Shown here: piece by piece, positions 8,716 through 19,687 of the stretch
Layout: each line of letters begins with the position of its first letter
Position numbering within the stretch: the stretch's first letter is position 1
From: Streptomyces cinerochromogenes
GTDB taxonomy: Bacteria > Actinomycetota > Actinomycetes > Streptomycetales > Streptomycetaceae
DNA: 64,000 bases
NCBI RefSeq assembly: GCF_014648635.1
Contig: NZ_BMRM01000004.1
Span: forward strand, 248,001 to 312,000
Reading direction: 5' to 3'
The notes under the pieces: generated by a model
What the model saw: only the letters and a program-made list of their open reading frames with translations
The model's database searches: none
What the model was told of the DNA's origin: nothing
Made by a program: the position numbers and the translations under genes

Positions 8716-8862
8716 GGCGTGCCTCCCCTGGCGCTGCCCTGCTCCGGCCCCAGGCAGGCGCCAACCATAAATAAGTAGATAGGCCTCTGGAGCTAGCGTG
8801 ATTGGACACTGACGCTGAGTCAACTAGCCTTGTCCGCACGTTCTTTCTCCCAGGAAAGCCGC

Positions 8863-8904
8863 GGACGGTCCGAGCCACGAGGGGGGGGGAGGCTCGGACC
8901 GTCC
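8863..8904 (-). terminator. Hairpin terminator of the PLP-enzyme operon
   Basis: A perfect 14-bp inverted repeat (8863-8876 with 8891-8904) flanks a 14-base loop that is almost all G on the plus strand. It follows the stop of the minus-strand gene at 8934 by 30 bp and is the natural end of that operon. Confidence 0.8.
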
Positions 8905-8933
8905 TGACGGCTCGGCGCGCGGGCGCCTCGTGC

Positions 8934-10082
8934 TCACTCGGCGGACTCGTCCAGGGCGCGCAGTACGTCGGTCACCAGGTCCTCGGGGTCCTCCGCGCCG
9001 ACGGACATGCGGATGAAACCCTCCGGGACGTCGTCCCCGCCCCAGCGGCGACGACGCTCGGCGGTGGACCGTACCCCGCCGAAGCTCGTCGCGTCCTCCA
9101 CCAGCCGCAGGGCCGCGAGGAAGCGCTCGGCACGCGCGCGTGTGGGCAGCGTGAAGGAGACGACACAGCCGTAGCGACGCATCTGCTGCGCCGCGATCTT
9201 GTGCGAAGGGTCGTCGGGCAGACCCGGGTAACGCAGGCCGGAGACCTCCGGCCGCTGTCGCAGCGCCTCCGCGACCGCGAGGGCCGTGGCGTTCTGCCGG
9301 TCCACGCGCAGCTGGAGCGTGGCGATGGACCGGTGCGCGAGCCAGGCCTCCATGGGCCCGGAGATCGCACCGACGATCTTGCGCCAGCGGCGTACGGCGG
9401 CCATCGCCTCCGCGTCGCGGCCGGTGACGTAGCCCAGCAGGACATCACCGTGCCCGGTGAGCTGCTTGGTGCCGCTGGCCACGGAGAAGTCGGCGCCCAG
9501 CTCCAGCGGACGCTGCCCGAGCGGGGTGGCGAGGGTGTTGTCGACGGCCACCAGGGCGCCCCGCGCGTGTGCCGCCTCGGCCAGCCGCCGGATGTCGCAC
9601 ACGTCGAGCCCGGGGTTCGACGGTGACTCGATCCACAGCAGCCGCGCCCCGTCGAGCACCTCCAGCTGGGCGTCCCCGCCGGTCGGCGCGGTGCGCACCT
9701 CGATGCCGTACGCCTCCAGCTGGGCGCCGACCATCGGCAGCACCTGGTAGCCGTCGGACGGCAGCACGACCGCGTCCCCGGCGCGCAGCTGCGAGAACAG
9801 CACGGCGGAGATCGCCGCCATGCCGGAGGCGAAGACCAGCGTCTCGGCGTCCTCCCGCCCGGGCGCCTCCAGCTCGCTGACCGCCCGCTCCAGCAGCGTC
9901 CAGGTCGGATTGTCGTCCCGGCCGTACAGATACGAGCCCGTCGCCTCGCCGGGCAGGTGGAAGTGTGCCGCGAACACCGGTCCGGGCAGGGTCGGCTCGT
10001 GCTTGACCGGCTCGGGCAGCCCCGCCCGTACCGCGCGCGTGCCGTCGCCGGCGCGGCCCTCGTCCTTGGTGGCGTCGCTCAT
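8934..10082 (-). CDS. Cys/Met-metabolism PLP-dependent enzyme (cystathionine gamma-lyase/synthase family)
   Basis: Fold-type I PLP enzyme of 382 residues in the MetB/MetC family, which makes or breaks cystathionine-like thioethers. The pieces are YGRDDNPTWTLLERAVSELE at the N-terminal substrate region, FASGMAAISAV, the Asp in VAVDNTLATPLGQRP, and the PLP lysine in SGTKQLTGHGDVLLGYV. The C-terminus has the usual RMSVGAEDPEDLV. It overlaps ptpA by four bases (ATGA), so translation is coupled. Lyase, synthase or sulfhydrylase activity cannot be separated by eye. Confidence 0.9.
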   Translation of the reverse strand: MSDATKDEGRAGDGTRAVRAGLPEPVKHEPTLPGPVFAAHFHLPGEATGSYLYGRDDNPTWTLLERAVSELEAPGREDAETLVFASGMAAISAVLFSQLRAGDAVVLPSDGYQVLPMVGAQLEAYGIEVRTAPTGGDAQLEVLDGARLLWIESPSNPGLDVCDIRRLAEAAHARGALVAVDNTLATPLGQRPLELGADFSVASGTKQLTGHGDVLLGYVTGRDAEAMAAVRRWRKIVGAISGPMEAWLAHRSIATLQLRVDRQNATALAVAEALRQRPEVSGLRYPGLPDDPSHKIAAQQMRRYGCVVSFTLPTRARAERFLAALRLVEDATSFGGVRSTAERRRRWGGDDVPEGFIRMSVGAEDPEDLVTDVLRALDESAE

Positions 10083-10570
10083 GCGGCCCGTCCTTCCAGT
10101 TCTTCCCGTACGGCGGCGAGCAGGCCGGTGCTCGCCGCCTCCACCATCTCAAGGCACTCCTCGAAGCCGTCCCGCCCCCCGTAGTACGGGTCCGGCACGT
10201 CGAGGTCGTCACCGGCGGACGGGTCGAAGGAACGGAGCAGACGGACCTTGCCCGCGTCCTCCTCGGTGGGTGCCAGGCGGCGCAGGGCCTTGAGATGGCC
10301 GGTGTCGAGGGCGATCACGAGGTCGAGGCGGGCGAACCACGACGGCAGGAACTGGCGGGCCGTGTGCTCGCTGTCGTAGCCGTGCTCCTCCAGGACCGAG
10401 ACCGTGCGCGGGTCGGCGGGCTCGCCCTCGTGCCAGCCGCCGGTACCGGCGCTGTCGGCCGCCACCAGGTCATCGAGCCCGGCCTCCGCCACGCGCGCGC
10501 GGAAGACGGACTCGGCCATCGGGGAGCGGCAGATGTTGCCGGTGCACACGAAACAGACGCGGTAAGTCAT
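10079..10570 (-). CDS. ptpA: Low-molecular-weight protein tyrosine phosphatase PtpA
   Basis: Cytoplasmic phosphatase of 163 residues. The P-loop FVCTGNICRSPMAE (C-x5-R-S) is at residues 7-20 and the general-acid Asp is in VPDPYYGG near residue 127, as in the S. coelicolor enzyme PtpA, which influences antibiotic production when overexpressed. It is the middle gene of a minus-strand operon, 7 bp after a small membrane protein and overlapping a PLP enzyme. The same gene order is what I recall for the S. coelicolor locus. Confidence 0.94.
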   Translation of the reverse strand: MTYRVCFVCTGNICRSPMAESVFRARVAEAGLDDLVAADSAGTGGWHEGEPADPRTVSVLEEHGYDSEHTARQFLPSWFARLDLVIALDTGHLKALRRLAPTEEDAGKVRLLRSFDPSAGDDLDVPDPYYGGRDGFEECLEMVEAASTGLLAAVREELEGRAA

Positions 10571-10577
10571 GAGGCGG

Positions 10578-10955
10578 TCAGTCCTCGTCGGGCAGGACGA
10601 CGTGCAGCGCCCAGGAGACGACAGAGATGATCAGGCCGCCGAGAACGGCCGTCCAGAACCCCTCCACATGGAAACTCAGATCGAGCTTGCCGCACACCCA
10701 GGAGGTCAGCAGCAGCATCAGGGCGTTCACCACCAGGGTGATCAGACCCAGCGTCAGGATGAAGAGCGGGAAGGTGAGCAGCTTCACGATCGGCTTGACC
10801 AGCCAGTTGACCAAGCCGAAGATCAACGCGACGGCGATCAGCGTGCCGGCCTTCTTGGCGGTGCTGTCACCGGTGAGCGTGATCTTGTCGAGCAGCCATA
10901 CCGCGACCGCCAGAGCGCCCGCGTTGGCGATCGTCTTGACTACGAAATTCTTCAT
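10578..10955 (-). CDS. Phage-holin-family (YvlD/DUF360-like) small membrane protein
   Basis: Protein of 125 residues with four closely spaced membrane helices: ANAGALAVAVWLLDKI, LIAVALIFGLVNWLVKPIV, LFILTLGLITLVVNALMLLL and FWTAVLGGLIISVVSWAL. This is the layout of the membrane family annotated as phage holin family 4 or YvlD, whose role outside phages is not established. The ATG at 10955 is taken because the first helix follows it; the open frame extends 38 more codons. It heads the operon with ptpA. It is not evidence of a prophage. Confidence 0.85.
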   Translation of the reverse strand: MKNFVVKTIANAGALAVAVWLLDKITLTGDSTAKKAGTLIAVALIFGLVNWLVKPIVKLLTFPLFILTLGLITLVVNALMLLLTSWVCGKLDLSFHVEGFWTAVLGGLIISVVSWALHVVLPDED

Positions 10956-11059
10956 GTGTCTGATCGTGGCAGACCGGGCGGGCCCTGGCTGTACGGGCGG
11001 CGAGGGGTACTGCGGTGAGCAGCGGGACAGCGAGCAGCGAGGCGAGGGCGGCAGCGGCG

Positions 11060-11377
11060 ATGAAGGCATTCCGGCTGGACGAACTGGAGGCGGAACGCGC
11101 CGCCAACGATGGCGCCTACCTTCAGTTCCTGCGCGAGCGGAACATGTCGGTCGGCCTGTACGCCGTGAACGCGGGCGAGCACGACCCGCAGAAGCCGCAC
11201 GGCCAGGACGAGGTGTACTTCGTGGTCAGCGGCCGGGCCTCGATCACGGTCGGCCTGGAGACGACCCAGGTGGCGCGGGGCAGCATCGTGTACGTCCCCG
11301 CCGGAGTCGCCCACAAGTTCCACCACGTCAGCGAGGACCTCAGGGTGCTCGTGGTGTTCTCTCCGCCCGAGGCGTGA
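11060..11377 (+). CDS. Cupin-domain protein
   Basis: Small single-cupin protein of about 105 residues. Cupin motif 1 is HGQDEVYFVVSGRASITVG, with metal ligands His and Glu. Motif 2 is VPAGVAHKFHHVSEDL. The ATG at 11060 follows a GA-rich ribosome site; a GTG at 11015 would add 15 alanine-rich residues. Substrate and metal are unknown. It is divergent from the holin-family/ptpA operon. Confidence 0.88.
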   Translation: MKAFRLDELEAERAANDGAYLQFLRERNMSVGLYAVNAGEHDPQKPHGQDEVYFVVSGRASITVGLETTQVARGSIVYVPAGVAHKFHHVSEDLRVLVVFSPPEA

Positions 11378-11509
11378 GCCGGCACCCTGGGGTTCCCTAG
11401 GGGACGGGTCAGGGGGAGACAAGGGATGCGAGGCCCCCGTCCGGGCCCTGCGCGGCCCTAGCATCGAGTGCGGAACACCGACAACGCACGAGACGCAAAG
11501 GACGAGGGC

Positions 11510-11722
11510 ATGCGAGAGATCTTCGCGGGGCTGCCGTGGTGGGTGAAGTGGGTCGCGGTGCCGGTCATCGCCCTGGTCGTGTTCGGCGGCCTGATAGCGA
11601 GCGTGGTCGGCTTCGTGATCGGCTTGTTGTTCAAGGTGCTGGTCTTCGTCGCCCTGGTCGGCGGACTGATCTACGTCGTGCGCAAGTTCCTGGGGAACTC
11701 CTCCTCCCGAAGCGACTGGTGA
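11510..11722 (+). CDS. DUF5326-type small membrane protein
   Basis: Protein of 70 residues with an amphipathic start (MREIFAGLPWWVKWVAVPVI) and one long or two short membrane helices rich in Val, Gly and Phe, ending in a charged tail RKFLGNSSSRSDW. I recognise the family as the streptomycete DUF5326 group of unknown function. GGACGAGGG stands just before the ATG at 11510; an earlier in-frame GTG at 11468 adds 14 residues without a ribosome site. The neighbouring ssgR/ssgA genes suggest nothing definite about its role. Confidence 0.82.
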   Translation: MREIFAGLPWWVKWVAVPVIALVVFGGLIASVVGFVIGLLFKVLVFVALVGGLIYVVRKFLGNSSSRSDW

Positions 11723-11916
11723 GGCCTTCGGGAGCCGGTCACCCGTGACGGAGTGCCGGTTCCCTCGCGGGAGGGAAGTTTCGCCGGGACCGCATCTGTG
11801 CGCGGTGGCGGGCGGTTAGAGTCCGGAACCCCCCGCGGGGCCCGGCCCCGTGGGTGACGCAGACCCCGCCGTGCTCTTCTCCGCACGGGCTCCCCCTCGC
11901 GCTTCGGGAGTGACCC

Positions 11917-12870
11917 TTGGCCACGGTTGACACCGCCCCGGCAGTACCCCACGCACCGCTCGCCCCACCACGCCCCTGTCCGCCCCCCGTCCAGCGCCCG
12001 GCCCCGCCGGCCGTTCCCGGCCAGCCGCACGCGGCGGACGTCACCGGGGTCCCACGCGCCGCGGGCCTCTCCGCACCGCCGTCCGGCGCCGCCCGGTCGG
12101 GGCCGCCGGCCACCGGCACACCCACCTCCACACTCATCGGATCCGTGCAGCGCGCCATGCGCCTGCTGGAGAGCGTCGCCTCCCACGCGTACGGCGCTCC
12201 CGCCAAACAACTCGCCCGTGAGACCGGGCTCGCGCTGCCCACGGCGTACCACCTGCTGCGCACCCTGGTGCACGAGGGCTATCTGCGCCGGGAGAAGGGG
12301 CTGTTCTTCCTCGGGGAGGCCGCGGAGCGGCTGGGCCGCAGCGGGGCGCAGCAGAAACGTCGCAGCACAGTGACGGACATGCTCGCGCACTGGCGCGATT
12401 CCATCGGTGTGCCGGTGTACTACGCGATGTACCGGGGCGGCGAGATCGAGGTCATGTGCGTCTCCGGGTCCCGTCAGGCGCCCGCGGTGGAGGAGTGGGC
12501 CGACTTCCGCGAGACCGGCCACGCGCACGCCATCGGGCAGTGCCTGCTCTCCCAGCTGGACGAGGACGCGCGGCGCGACCATCTCGCGCGCTATCCCGTG
12601 CGGCCCCTCACGCCGTACACCGTGCGGGACAACGACGCGCTGCTGCGGCGGCTGGCCCGCACGCGGCGCATGGAACCGGTGGTGGAGCGTCAGGAGTACG
12701 CGGTCGGGACGGTCTGCGCGGCGGTCCCGATCACGGTCGGCCCCACCGCGGCCACCATCGCCCTCTCCCTCCCCGCCCACCAGGCGGACCGGCTGCTGCC
12801 CGCGGCACACCAGCTGCAGACGGAGATCGGGCGGCACCTGGGGTCGCTCACCCTCTCTATCAGTATCTGA
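11917..12870 (+). CDS. ssgR: IclR-family regulator SsgR, activator of ssgA
   Basis: IclR-type regulator that in S. coelicolor activates transcription of ssgA, the gene directly downstream here. After a Pro/Ala-rich leader of about 70 residues comes the winged helix (SVQRAMRLLESVASHAYG, then KQLARETGLALPTAYHLLRT) and an effector domain containing GHAHAIGQCLLSQL. The start is a TTG at 11917 with GGGAG six bases before it; a shorter protein starting nearer the HTH cannot be ruled out. A 99-bp gap, more AT-rich than its surroundings, separates it from ssgA and should hold the ssgA promoter. Confidence 0.9.
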   Translation: MATVDTAPAVPHAPLAPPRPCPPPVQRPAPPAVPGQPHAADVTGVPRAAGLSAPPSGAARSGPPATGTPTSTLIGSVQRAMRLLESVASHAYGAPAKQLARETGLALPTAYHLLRTLVHEGYLRREKGLFFLGEAAERLGRSGAQQKRRSTVTDMLAHWRDSIGVPVYYAMYRGGEIEVMCVSGSRQAPAVEEWADFRETGHAHAIGQCLLSQLDEDARRDHLARYPVRPLTPYTVRDNDALLRRLARTRRMEPVVERQEYAVGTVCAAVPITVGPTAATIALSLPAHQADRLLPAAHQLQTEIGRHLGSLTLSISI

Positions 12871-12969
12871 AAACTTACTCCTTGTGATCTGTCGTGTACT
12901 TTCAGCAAGATTTGTCCACGGTCAGAGGGATCATTCCCGGCCAGTCGATGTCATATGACGGGGTAGGCG

Positions 12970-13407
12970 ATGCGCGAGTCCGTACAGGCAGAAGTCATGA
13001 TGAGCTTTCTCGTGTCGGAGGAGCTGTCCTTCCGCATTCCCGTGGAGTTGCGTTACGAGACCTGTGATCCCTACGCCGTTCGGCTCACTTTTCATCTGCC
13101 CGGTGATGCGCCGGTGACCTGGGCCTTCGGGCGGGAACTGCTGATCGACGGGGTCGGCCACCCGTGCGGGGAGGGGGATGTGCACATCGCCCCTGCCGAC
13201 GCCGACGTACTGGGTGAGGTTCTGATCCGGCTTCAGGTCGGTGGTGACCAGGCCTTGTTCCGTTCGTCGGCGCCGCCGCTCGTGGCCTTCCTCGACCGCA
13301 CGGACAAGCTCGTCCCGCTCGGACAGGAGGGGGCGCTGGCCGACTTCGACGCTCATCTGGACGAGGCGCTGGACCGCATCCTGGCCGAGGAGCAGAGCGC
13401 CGGCTGA
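12970..13407 (+). CDS. ssgA: Sporulation/cell-division regulator SsgA
   Basis: SsgA is the founder of the actinomycete SALP family and helps localise SsgB and FtsZ to start sporulation septa. The sequence is a clear SALP: SFLVSEELSFRIPVELRYE, then YAVRLTFHLPGDAPVTWAFG, then the end PPLVAFLDRTDKLVPLG. Length is 145 residues from the ATG at 12970, which has GGGGTAGG before it; a Met pair at 12997/13000 would give the 135-residue form. It follows its activator gene ssgR. The strain should be able to sporulate. Confidence 0.95.
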   Translation: MRESVQAEVMMSFLVSEELSFRIPVELRYETCDPYAVRLTFHLPGDAPVTWAFGRELLIDGVGHPCGEGDVHIAPADADVLGEVLIRLQVGGDQALFRSSAPPLVAFLDRTDKLVPLGQEGALADFDAHLDEALDRILAEEQSAG

Positions 13408-13554
13408 AGCGTCACGGCACGGGGTGGCGGACGTTGTGCCATGCCGGACGCAGCGGTGCAGGAACGCTTCTGCAGGGGGCTCCGGGACCCGGCGTACCGG
13501 AGGCCTCCCCGCTGCGCCCTCGCCCCTCACTCCTCGCCTTGAGTCCCTCGCCGC

Positions 13555-15054
13555 TCACCGCTTTCGGCGTCGGCCCCGGCCCCCACGGGCCGGGGCGGGC
13601 TGCGCCCCCATGGGGGCCGGGACGCCCGGGCCGGGCCGGTCGGCCGACACCACCAGTGCGGCCAGTGCCGTGGTGACCGGGACCGAGGCGACCAGACCGA
13701 TCGAGCCCACCAGCGTGCGCACGATCTCCTCCGCCACCAGCTCGCTGTTGGCCACGGTCCCCACACTGCTCTGCGCGATCGAGAACAGCAGCAGCAACGG
13801 CAGTGCGGCACCGGCGTAGGCGAGTACGAGAGTGTTGACCACGGACGCGATGTGGTCGCGGCCGATGCGGATGCCCGCCCGGTACAGGCCGCGCCAGCCC
13901 ATCGACGGGTTGGCCTCGTGCAGCTCCCAGACGGCCGACGTCTGTGTCACCGTCACGTCGTCCAGGACGCCGAGCGAACCGATGATGACGCCGGCCAGCA
14001 GCAGACCGCTCATGTCGATCGACGGATACAGGCCGTGGATCAGGCCGGTGTTGTCGTCCGTGTTGCCGGTCAGCGCGGCCCAGCCGATGAACAGCGAACC
14101 GAGCACGCCGATCAGCGAGAGGGAGATCAGTGTGCCGAGCACGGCCACCGAGGTGCGGGCCGACAGGCCGTGGCACATGTAGAGGGCGATCAGCATGATG
14201 GCGCTCGAGCCGACCACGGCCACCACCAACGGGTTCGATCCCTCCAGGATCGCGGGCAGGATGAACATCGTCAGCACCAGGAAGCTCACGGCCAGGGCGA
14301 CCAGTGCCATGACGCCGCGCAGCCGGCCCACCACGACGACCGCCACCGCGAAGATGCCCGCGAGCAGTGCCATGGGGAACTTCCGGTTCACATCGGTCAC
14401 CGCGTACTGCAGTTCCTTGGGGGCCGAGGGCTCGTAGGCGACCACGACCTTCTCGCCCTGGCGCAGCTGCCGCGACTGGTCCGGCTGCACGATCTCCGTG
14501 AACGTACGGCCCTTGTCCTTGCCGGTGTCGACCCGGACGGTCGCCTTCTTGCAGGTGCCGTCGGCCTGTTGCTGCGCCGAAGAGCCCTCGGCGGTGGAGG
14601 TGTCGCCCGTCGGGGTGCCGCCGGAAGCGTTCACCGACTTGCAGCTGACCTCGACGACCTGGGTGACAGTGGCCTGCTGGGTCTGCCGGTCGAAGCCGAC
14701 GCCCGTGCGCTTGTGCGACGGGGCCTGCCCGGGCCAGAGCACCACGAGGCCGACCAGGACCGCCGCGGTGAAGGGGACCAGGACCGCCGCGATGACCTTG
14801 CGCAGGTGCTTGGACACGGGGGCGGCAGGGCCGTGGCTGTGGCTGTGGCCGTGCGAGTGACCAGGTTCGTTCGACTGACCAGGTCCGTTCGAGGGGCCGT
14901 GGCCACCTGGATGACCGTGATCAGGGCCGTGCGAACGACCCGGGGCGGGAGCGGCCGCACGGCTGCCTTCATGGGCGTCGTGGCCGTGTCCGGCACCGTG
15001 TGCCGGCTCGTCCCGGCGGCGCGGTTCGGGCGGCTGGTAGGGGTACTGCTCCAT
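13555..15054 (-). CDS. YibE/F-family membrane protein with His-rich N-terminus
   Basis: Integral membrane protein of about 499 residues. The first 80 residues are soluble and rich in His and Gly (blocks such as HGHDAHEG and HSHGHSHSHG). One helix (VIAAVLVPFTAAVLVGLVVLW) and an extracytoplasmic domain of about 130 residues follow. Seven or so helices of the YibE/F core end the protein, with the family motif IIGSLGVLDDVTVTQ. The function of YibE/F is unknown; transport has been suggested. The His-rich tail may bind metal, which is inference. The ATG at 15054 is chosen, with a GTG nine bases earlier as an alternative. Confidence 0.88.
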   Translation of the reverse strand: MEQYPYQPPEPRRRDEPAHGAGHGHDAHEGSRAAAPAPGRSHGPDHGHPGGHGPSNGPGQSNEPGHSHGHSHSHGPAAPVSKHLRKVIAAVLVPFTAAVLVGLVVLWPGQAPSHKRTGVGFDRQTQQATVTQVVEVSCKSVNASGGTPTGDTSTAEGSSAQQQADGTCKKATVRVDTGKDKGRTFTEIVQPDQSRQLRQGEKVVVAYEPSAPKELQYAVTDVNRKFPMALLAGIFAVAVVVVGRLRGVMALVALAVSFLVLTMFILPAILEGSNPLVVAVVGSSAIMLIALYMCHGLSARTSVAVLGTLISLSLIGVLGSLFIGWAALTGNTDDNTGLIHGLYPSIDMSGLLLAGVIIGSLGVLDDVTVTQTSAVWELHEANPSMGWRGLYRAGIRIGRDHIASVVNTLVLAYAGAALPLLLLFSIAQSSVGTVANSELVAEEIVRTLVGSIGLVASVPVTTALAALVVSADRPGPGVPAPMGAQPAPARGGRGRRRKR

Positions 15055-15142
15055 CCTGGTCACCGCCCGATCATCGCAAGAACGGTGGGGGCCCACTGTT
15101 CGCCGCGCCACACATGGCGCTAGCGTGGAGGCACCTTTGCAC

Positions 15143-17089
<1,947 letters not shown>

Positions 17090-17219
17090 ACGACCCGCGG
17101 TGAACACACCGCGCCGGCTGACGCGTCGTCGGCGGCCGGCGCGGTTCCGGGGCGGACGGGCCGGCGGCTGACCGGGTGGGGGCACCACACCGGTTGGCCG
17201 CTCGTTCCCGGCGCCGGGG

Positions 17220-18077
17220 TTATTCGGGCTGGTGCTCAGGACCGCCGAAGTCCGGGCTCGTGTAGTCGGGGCTGGTGTAGCTCGGGCGGCCGGACTCGGT
17301 GCCGTCGTCGGGACTGCTGAAGCCGGGACGGTCATAGCCCAGTCGCGGGATGCGGCCGGTCGGTGCGGGCGGGGCCGGGTGGCGGGCGGCGGTCGGGCCG
17401 GGCTCGGCGAGTGCCTCCCTGAGGAAGGGCAGGATGCCGCGCTCCAGCAGGGCCTCTCGCCATGCCTCGCGGGCTCTGGCCAGCTCCTCGTGGGCCGCGT
17501 CCTGTGTCCGGGCCTCCGTCGCCGTGCTGTTGCGCAGGGCGGTGAGCAGCAGGCCGACGGCGGCGATGAGGATCGCTGCGGCGGTGATGGCGCCGAACAC
17601 CCAGCCCGTGGTCAGCAGGGTCCGGGCGAGGGTGTGGCCGGGGTCCAGCATCCGCAGGATGTAGCCGACGAGCAGGAAGATCGCCGCTGCGGTTCCGGAG
17701 AGGACAGGAGCCAGGACGGCGACGACCGCGATGGCGCCCGCTCCGGCGCTCTCCGTGGTGTCCCCGAGGGGCTCTGCGGGGTCTTCGGCGGTCGAACCGG
17801 GGTCTAGCGGACCGGAGTTGCCGGAGGGACGCGGTGCGGACAGCGCCGGGTGACGCAGTTCGTCACGGAGTTCGACGTAGTGCTGGTACTCGGCCGCCGC
17901 GGCTGCCGTGATCAGGGCGGAGGCGTTGAGTGCCATGGTGCGCAGTTGTTCGAGGTTGAGCCGCTCGCCGACAGCGGCCAGTTCCGGTCGGTGCGGTGCG
18001 GAGCGCAGCGCCTCATCGAGGAGCCGCTCGAATTCCTGGCGGTCCTCGCTCTGCAGGTGCTGCGGAACGCTGTTCAT
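17220..18077 (-). CDS. Two-helix membrane protein of unknown function
   Basis: Protein of about 285 residues that I do not recognise as a named family. The first 115 residues are soluble and partly helical (EDRQEFERLLDEALRSAPHRPE, written as two blocks of that helix). Two membrane segments follow (AIAVVAVLAPVLSGTAAAIF and VFGAITAAAILIAAVGLLLT), then a charged helix (EELARAREAWREALLERGIL) that may form a coiled coil. A disordered tail with SPDDG/YTSPDYTSPDF repeats ends it. The ATG at 18077 is chosen for the GGGGGA about six bases before it. It stands alone downstream of thiC, on the other strand. Confidence 0.75.
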   Translation of the reverse strand: MNSVPQHLQSEDRQEFERLLDEALRSAPHRPELAAVGERLNLEQLRTMALNASALITAAAAAEYQHYVELRDELRHPALSAPRPSGNSGPLDPGSTAEDPAEPLGDTTESAGAGAIAVVAVLAPVLSGTAAAIFLLVGYILRMLDPGHTLARTLLTTGWVFGAITAAAILIAAVGLLLTALRNSTATEARTQDAAHEELARAREAWREALLERGILPFLREALAEPGPTAARHPAPPAPTGRIPRLGYDRPGFSSPDDGTESGRPSYTSPDYTSPDFGGPEHQPE

Positions 18078-18264
18078 GTGCATCCCCCGATGCTCCGTAG
18101 GGCTTGGGGCTCGCATGGCGACGAGCCGTCGGGCAGAAACGGAGGGGAGCCTGCTACGGATAAGCCGATGGTAGAGCCGTGACGGCGCGCGGTGACAGGG
18201 GATTGCCGGAAATTGCGTCCCTGCCTGCGCGGACGCGGTGGAGGAACGCCTGCCGGACGAACGG

Positions 18265-19344
18265 TCAGGTGTTCAGGGGAAGTTGCTGGACCAGCAGCTT
18301 TCCGGCCATGGTCACTCCGCCGTCCATGGCGATGGCGAGTCCGTCGGCGTAGACGTGCGGTCCCTCGACGACCGGGCCGGTGCTCTCCTCGCCGTCCTCG
18401 GAGCCGACCTCGCCGAGGAGGTAGGGAATGGGGCTGTGCCCGTGAACGACCCGGGTGCCGCCGTACGTATCGAGGAGGGAGCGCACGGCATCGGCGCCGC
18501 CCTCGTCGCGGAAGGAGAAGCGCTTGGTGAACTTGCGGAACAGGTCCCAGACCTCGTCGGCGTCGTTGCGCGTCAGGGTCTCCCGGACGGTGTCGTTGAC
18601 CGCCTCGATGGAGTCGCCGTAGTCGAGGTAGGCGGTGGTGTCGGAGTGGACGAGCAGATAGCCGTCGACCTCCTCGACGGCGTCGAGCCGGGCCATCCAC
18701 TGCAGGTGGTGGTCCTGGAGGCGGTCCATGTCGGTCTTCTGCCCGCCGTTGAGCAGCCAGGCCGCCTGGAAGGTGGCGGTGCCCGCGCCGGAGTTGACGG
18801 GCGTGTCGCCGAACCGCTTGGCGCCGAGGAGCAGCAGCTCGTGGTTGCCCATGAGGGCCTTGCAGTAGCCGCCGGCCGCGGCGGCCTCGGCGGACAGCCG
18901 CATGACCAGGTCGATGACGCCGATGCCGTCCGGGCCGCGGTCGGTGAAGTCACCGAGGAACCACAGCCGGGTGGTGCCGGCGCACCACTGGCCCGAGGCG
19001 TCGATCAGCCCCTGCTCCTGCAGGGCGGCGACCAGCTCGTCGAGGTAGCCGTGCACGTCACCGACGACGTAGAGGGGGCCGGGACCGGCCGTGGGCTGCG
19101 GGGCCGGGGCGGCCGGGGCGGGCTCGACGGGGACCTGGAGGGTGTCACCGCGGTTGATGACGGGCAGGTCGCGCTGGGTGGGGGTGTAGCCCTCCGGGTA
19201 CGCCTCGTCGGAGGGCGGTACGACGTCGCCGGGGTGGATGCTGCGGATGTACGGACCGGTCTCATGGACGTACGCGGGTACCCGGAAGTCGCGCAGAGTC
19301 GCCGTCCGCTCCGCCTCGGGTCCCTGACCGGCCCCCTGAGTCAT
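18265..19344 (-). CDS. Metallophosphoesterase (calcineurin-like)
   Basis: Protein of 359 residues with a two-metal phosphoesterase core. All motifs are present in order: GDVHG near residue 94, GDFTDRG near 130, GNHE near 166, and later VHS and VHGHSP near 292. A Pro/Ala-rich N-terminal extension of about 85 residues precedes the domain, and a stretch before it contains NRGDTLQVPVEP. GGAGGGG is well placed before the ATG. The arrangement resembles PPP-type Ser/Thr phosphatases and diadenosine tetraphosphatases; the substrate is not determined. Confidence 0.88.
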   Translation of the reverse strand: MTQGAGQGPEAERTATLRDFRVPAYVHETGPYIRSIHPGDVVPPSDEAYPEGYTPTQRDLPVINRGDTLQVPVEPAPAAPAPQPTAGPGPLYVVGDVHGYLDELVAALQEQGLIDASGQWCAGTTRLWFLGDFTDRGPDGIGVIDLVMRLSAEAAAAGGYCKALMGNHELLLLGAKRFGDTPVNSGAGTATFQAAWLLNGGQKTDMDRLQDHHLQWMARLDAVEEVDGYLLVHSDTTAYLDYGDSIEAVNDTVRETLTRNDADEVWDLFRKFTKRFSFRDEGGADAVRSLLDTYGGTRVVHGHSPIPYLLGEVGSEDGEESTGPVVEGPHVYADGLAIAMDGGVTMAGKLLVQQLPLNT

Positions 19345-19687
19345 CAGACCCCTCCACCATCGCGCCGCATCTGCACCGCTTCGGACTGCCTGGTCGCAGC
19401 GGTCCGCGGTGTCGTGGGCCCATCATAGGAATGCGCGTCGCGCCGTGTGATGACCCAGGGGTGGTGAATCGGAACAAGACTCCGGTTCCCCGCGGCTTTC
19501 GCCCCGTTTGGGCAGATGTTCGACTGGCTGGCGGCCGATCGGGGCCTCGGCCGACCGGTTTCCCGGCCCGCCGTTGCCCGACCGGCCGGGGCCGCCCCGG
19601 GCCCCGGGTCCTCCCCGTGGCGCACCGGCCGGTGCCGCACCGCACCGGCCGGGCCGGGCCCTGAGCCGGCCGGCGCGGGGGACCGCG
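19345..19687. other. Intergenic, no gene recognised
   Basis: Gap between the LacI gene end and the metallophosphoesterase start. It is dominated by GC-only runs with many overlapping GGCCGG/CCGGCC palindromes at 19540-19680. These could fold as the terminator of the LacI gene. No conserved reading frame is apparent. Confidence 0.5.

Noticed and set aside
10578..10955. Holin-family protein as a sign of a prophage
   Set aside because: The surrounding genes are conserved core genes; the family name covers chromosomal membrane proteins.
12906..12922. Single DnaA-box-like TTGTCCACG upstream of ssgA
   Set aside because: One mismatch and isolated; expected by chance.
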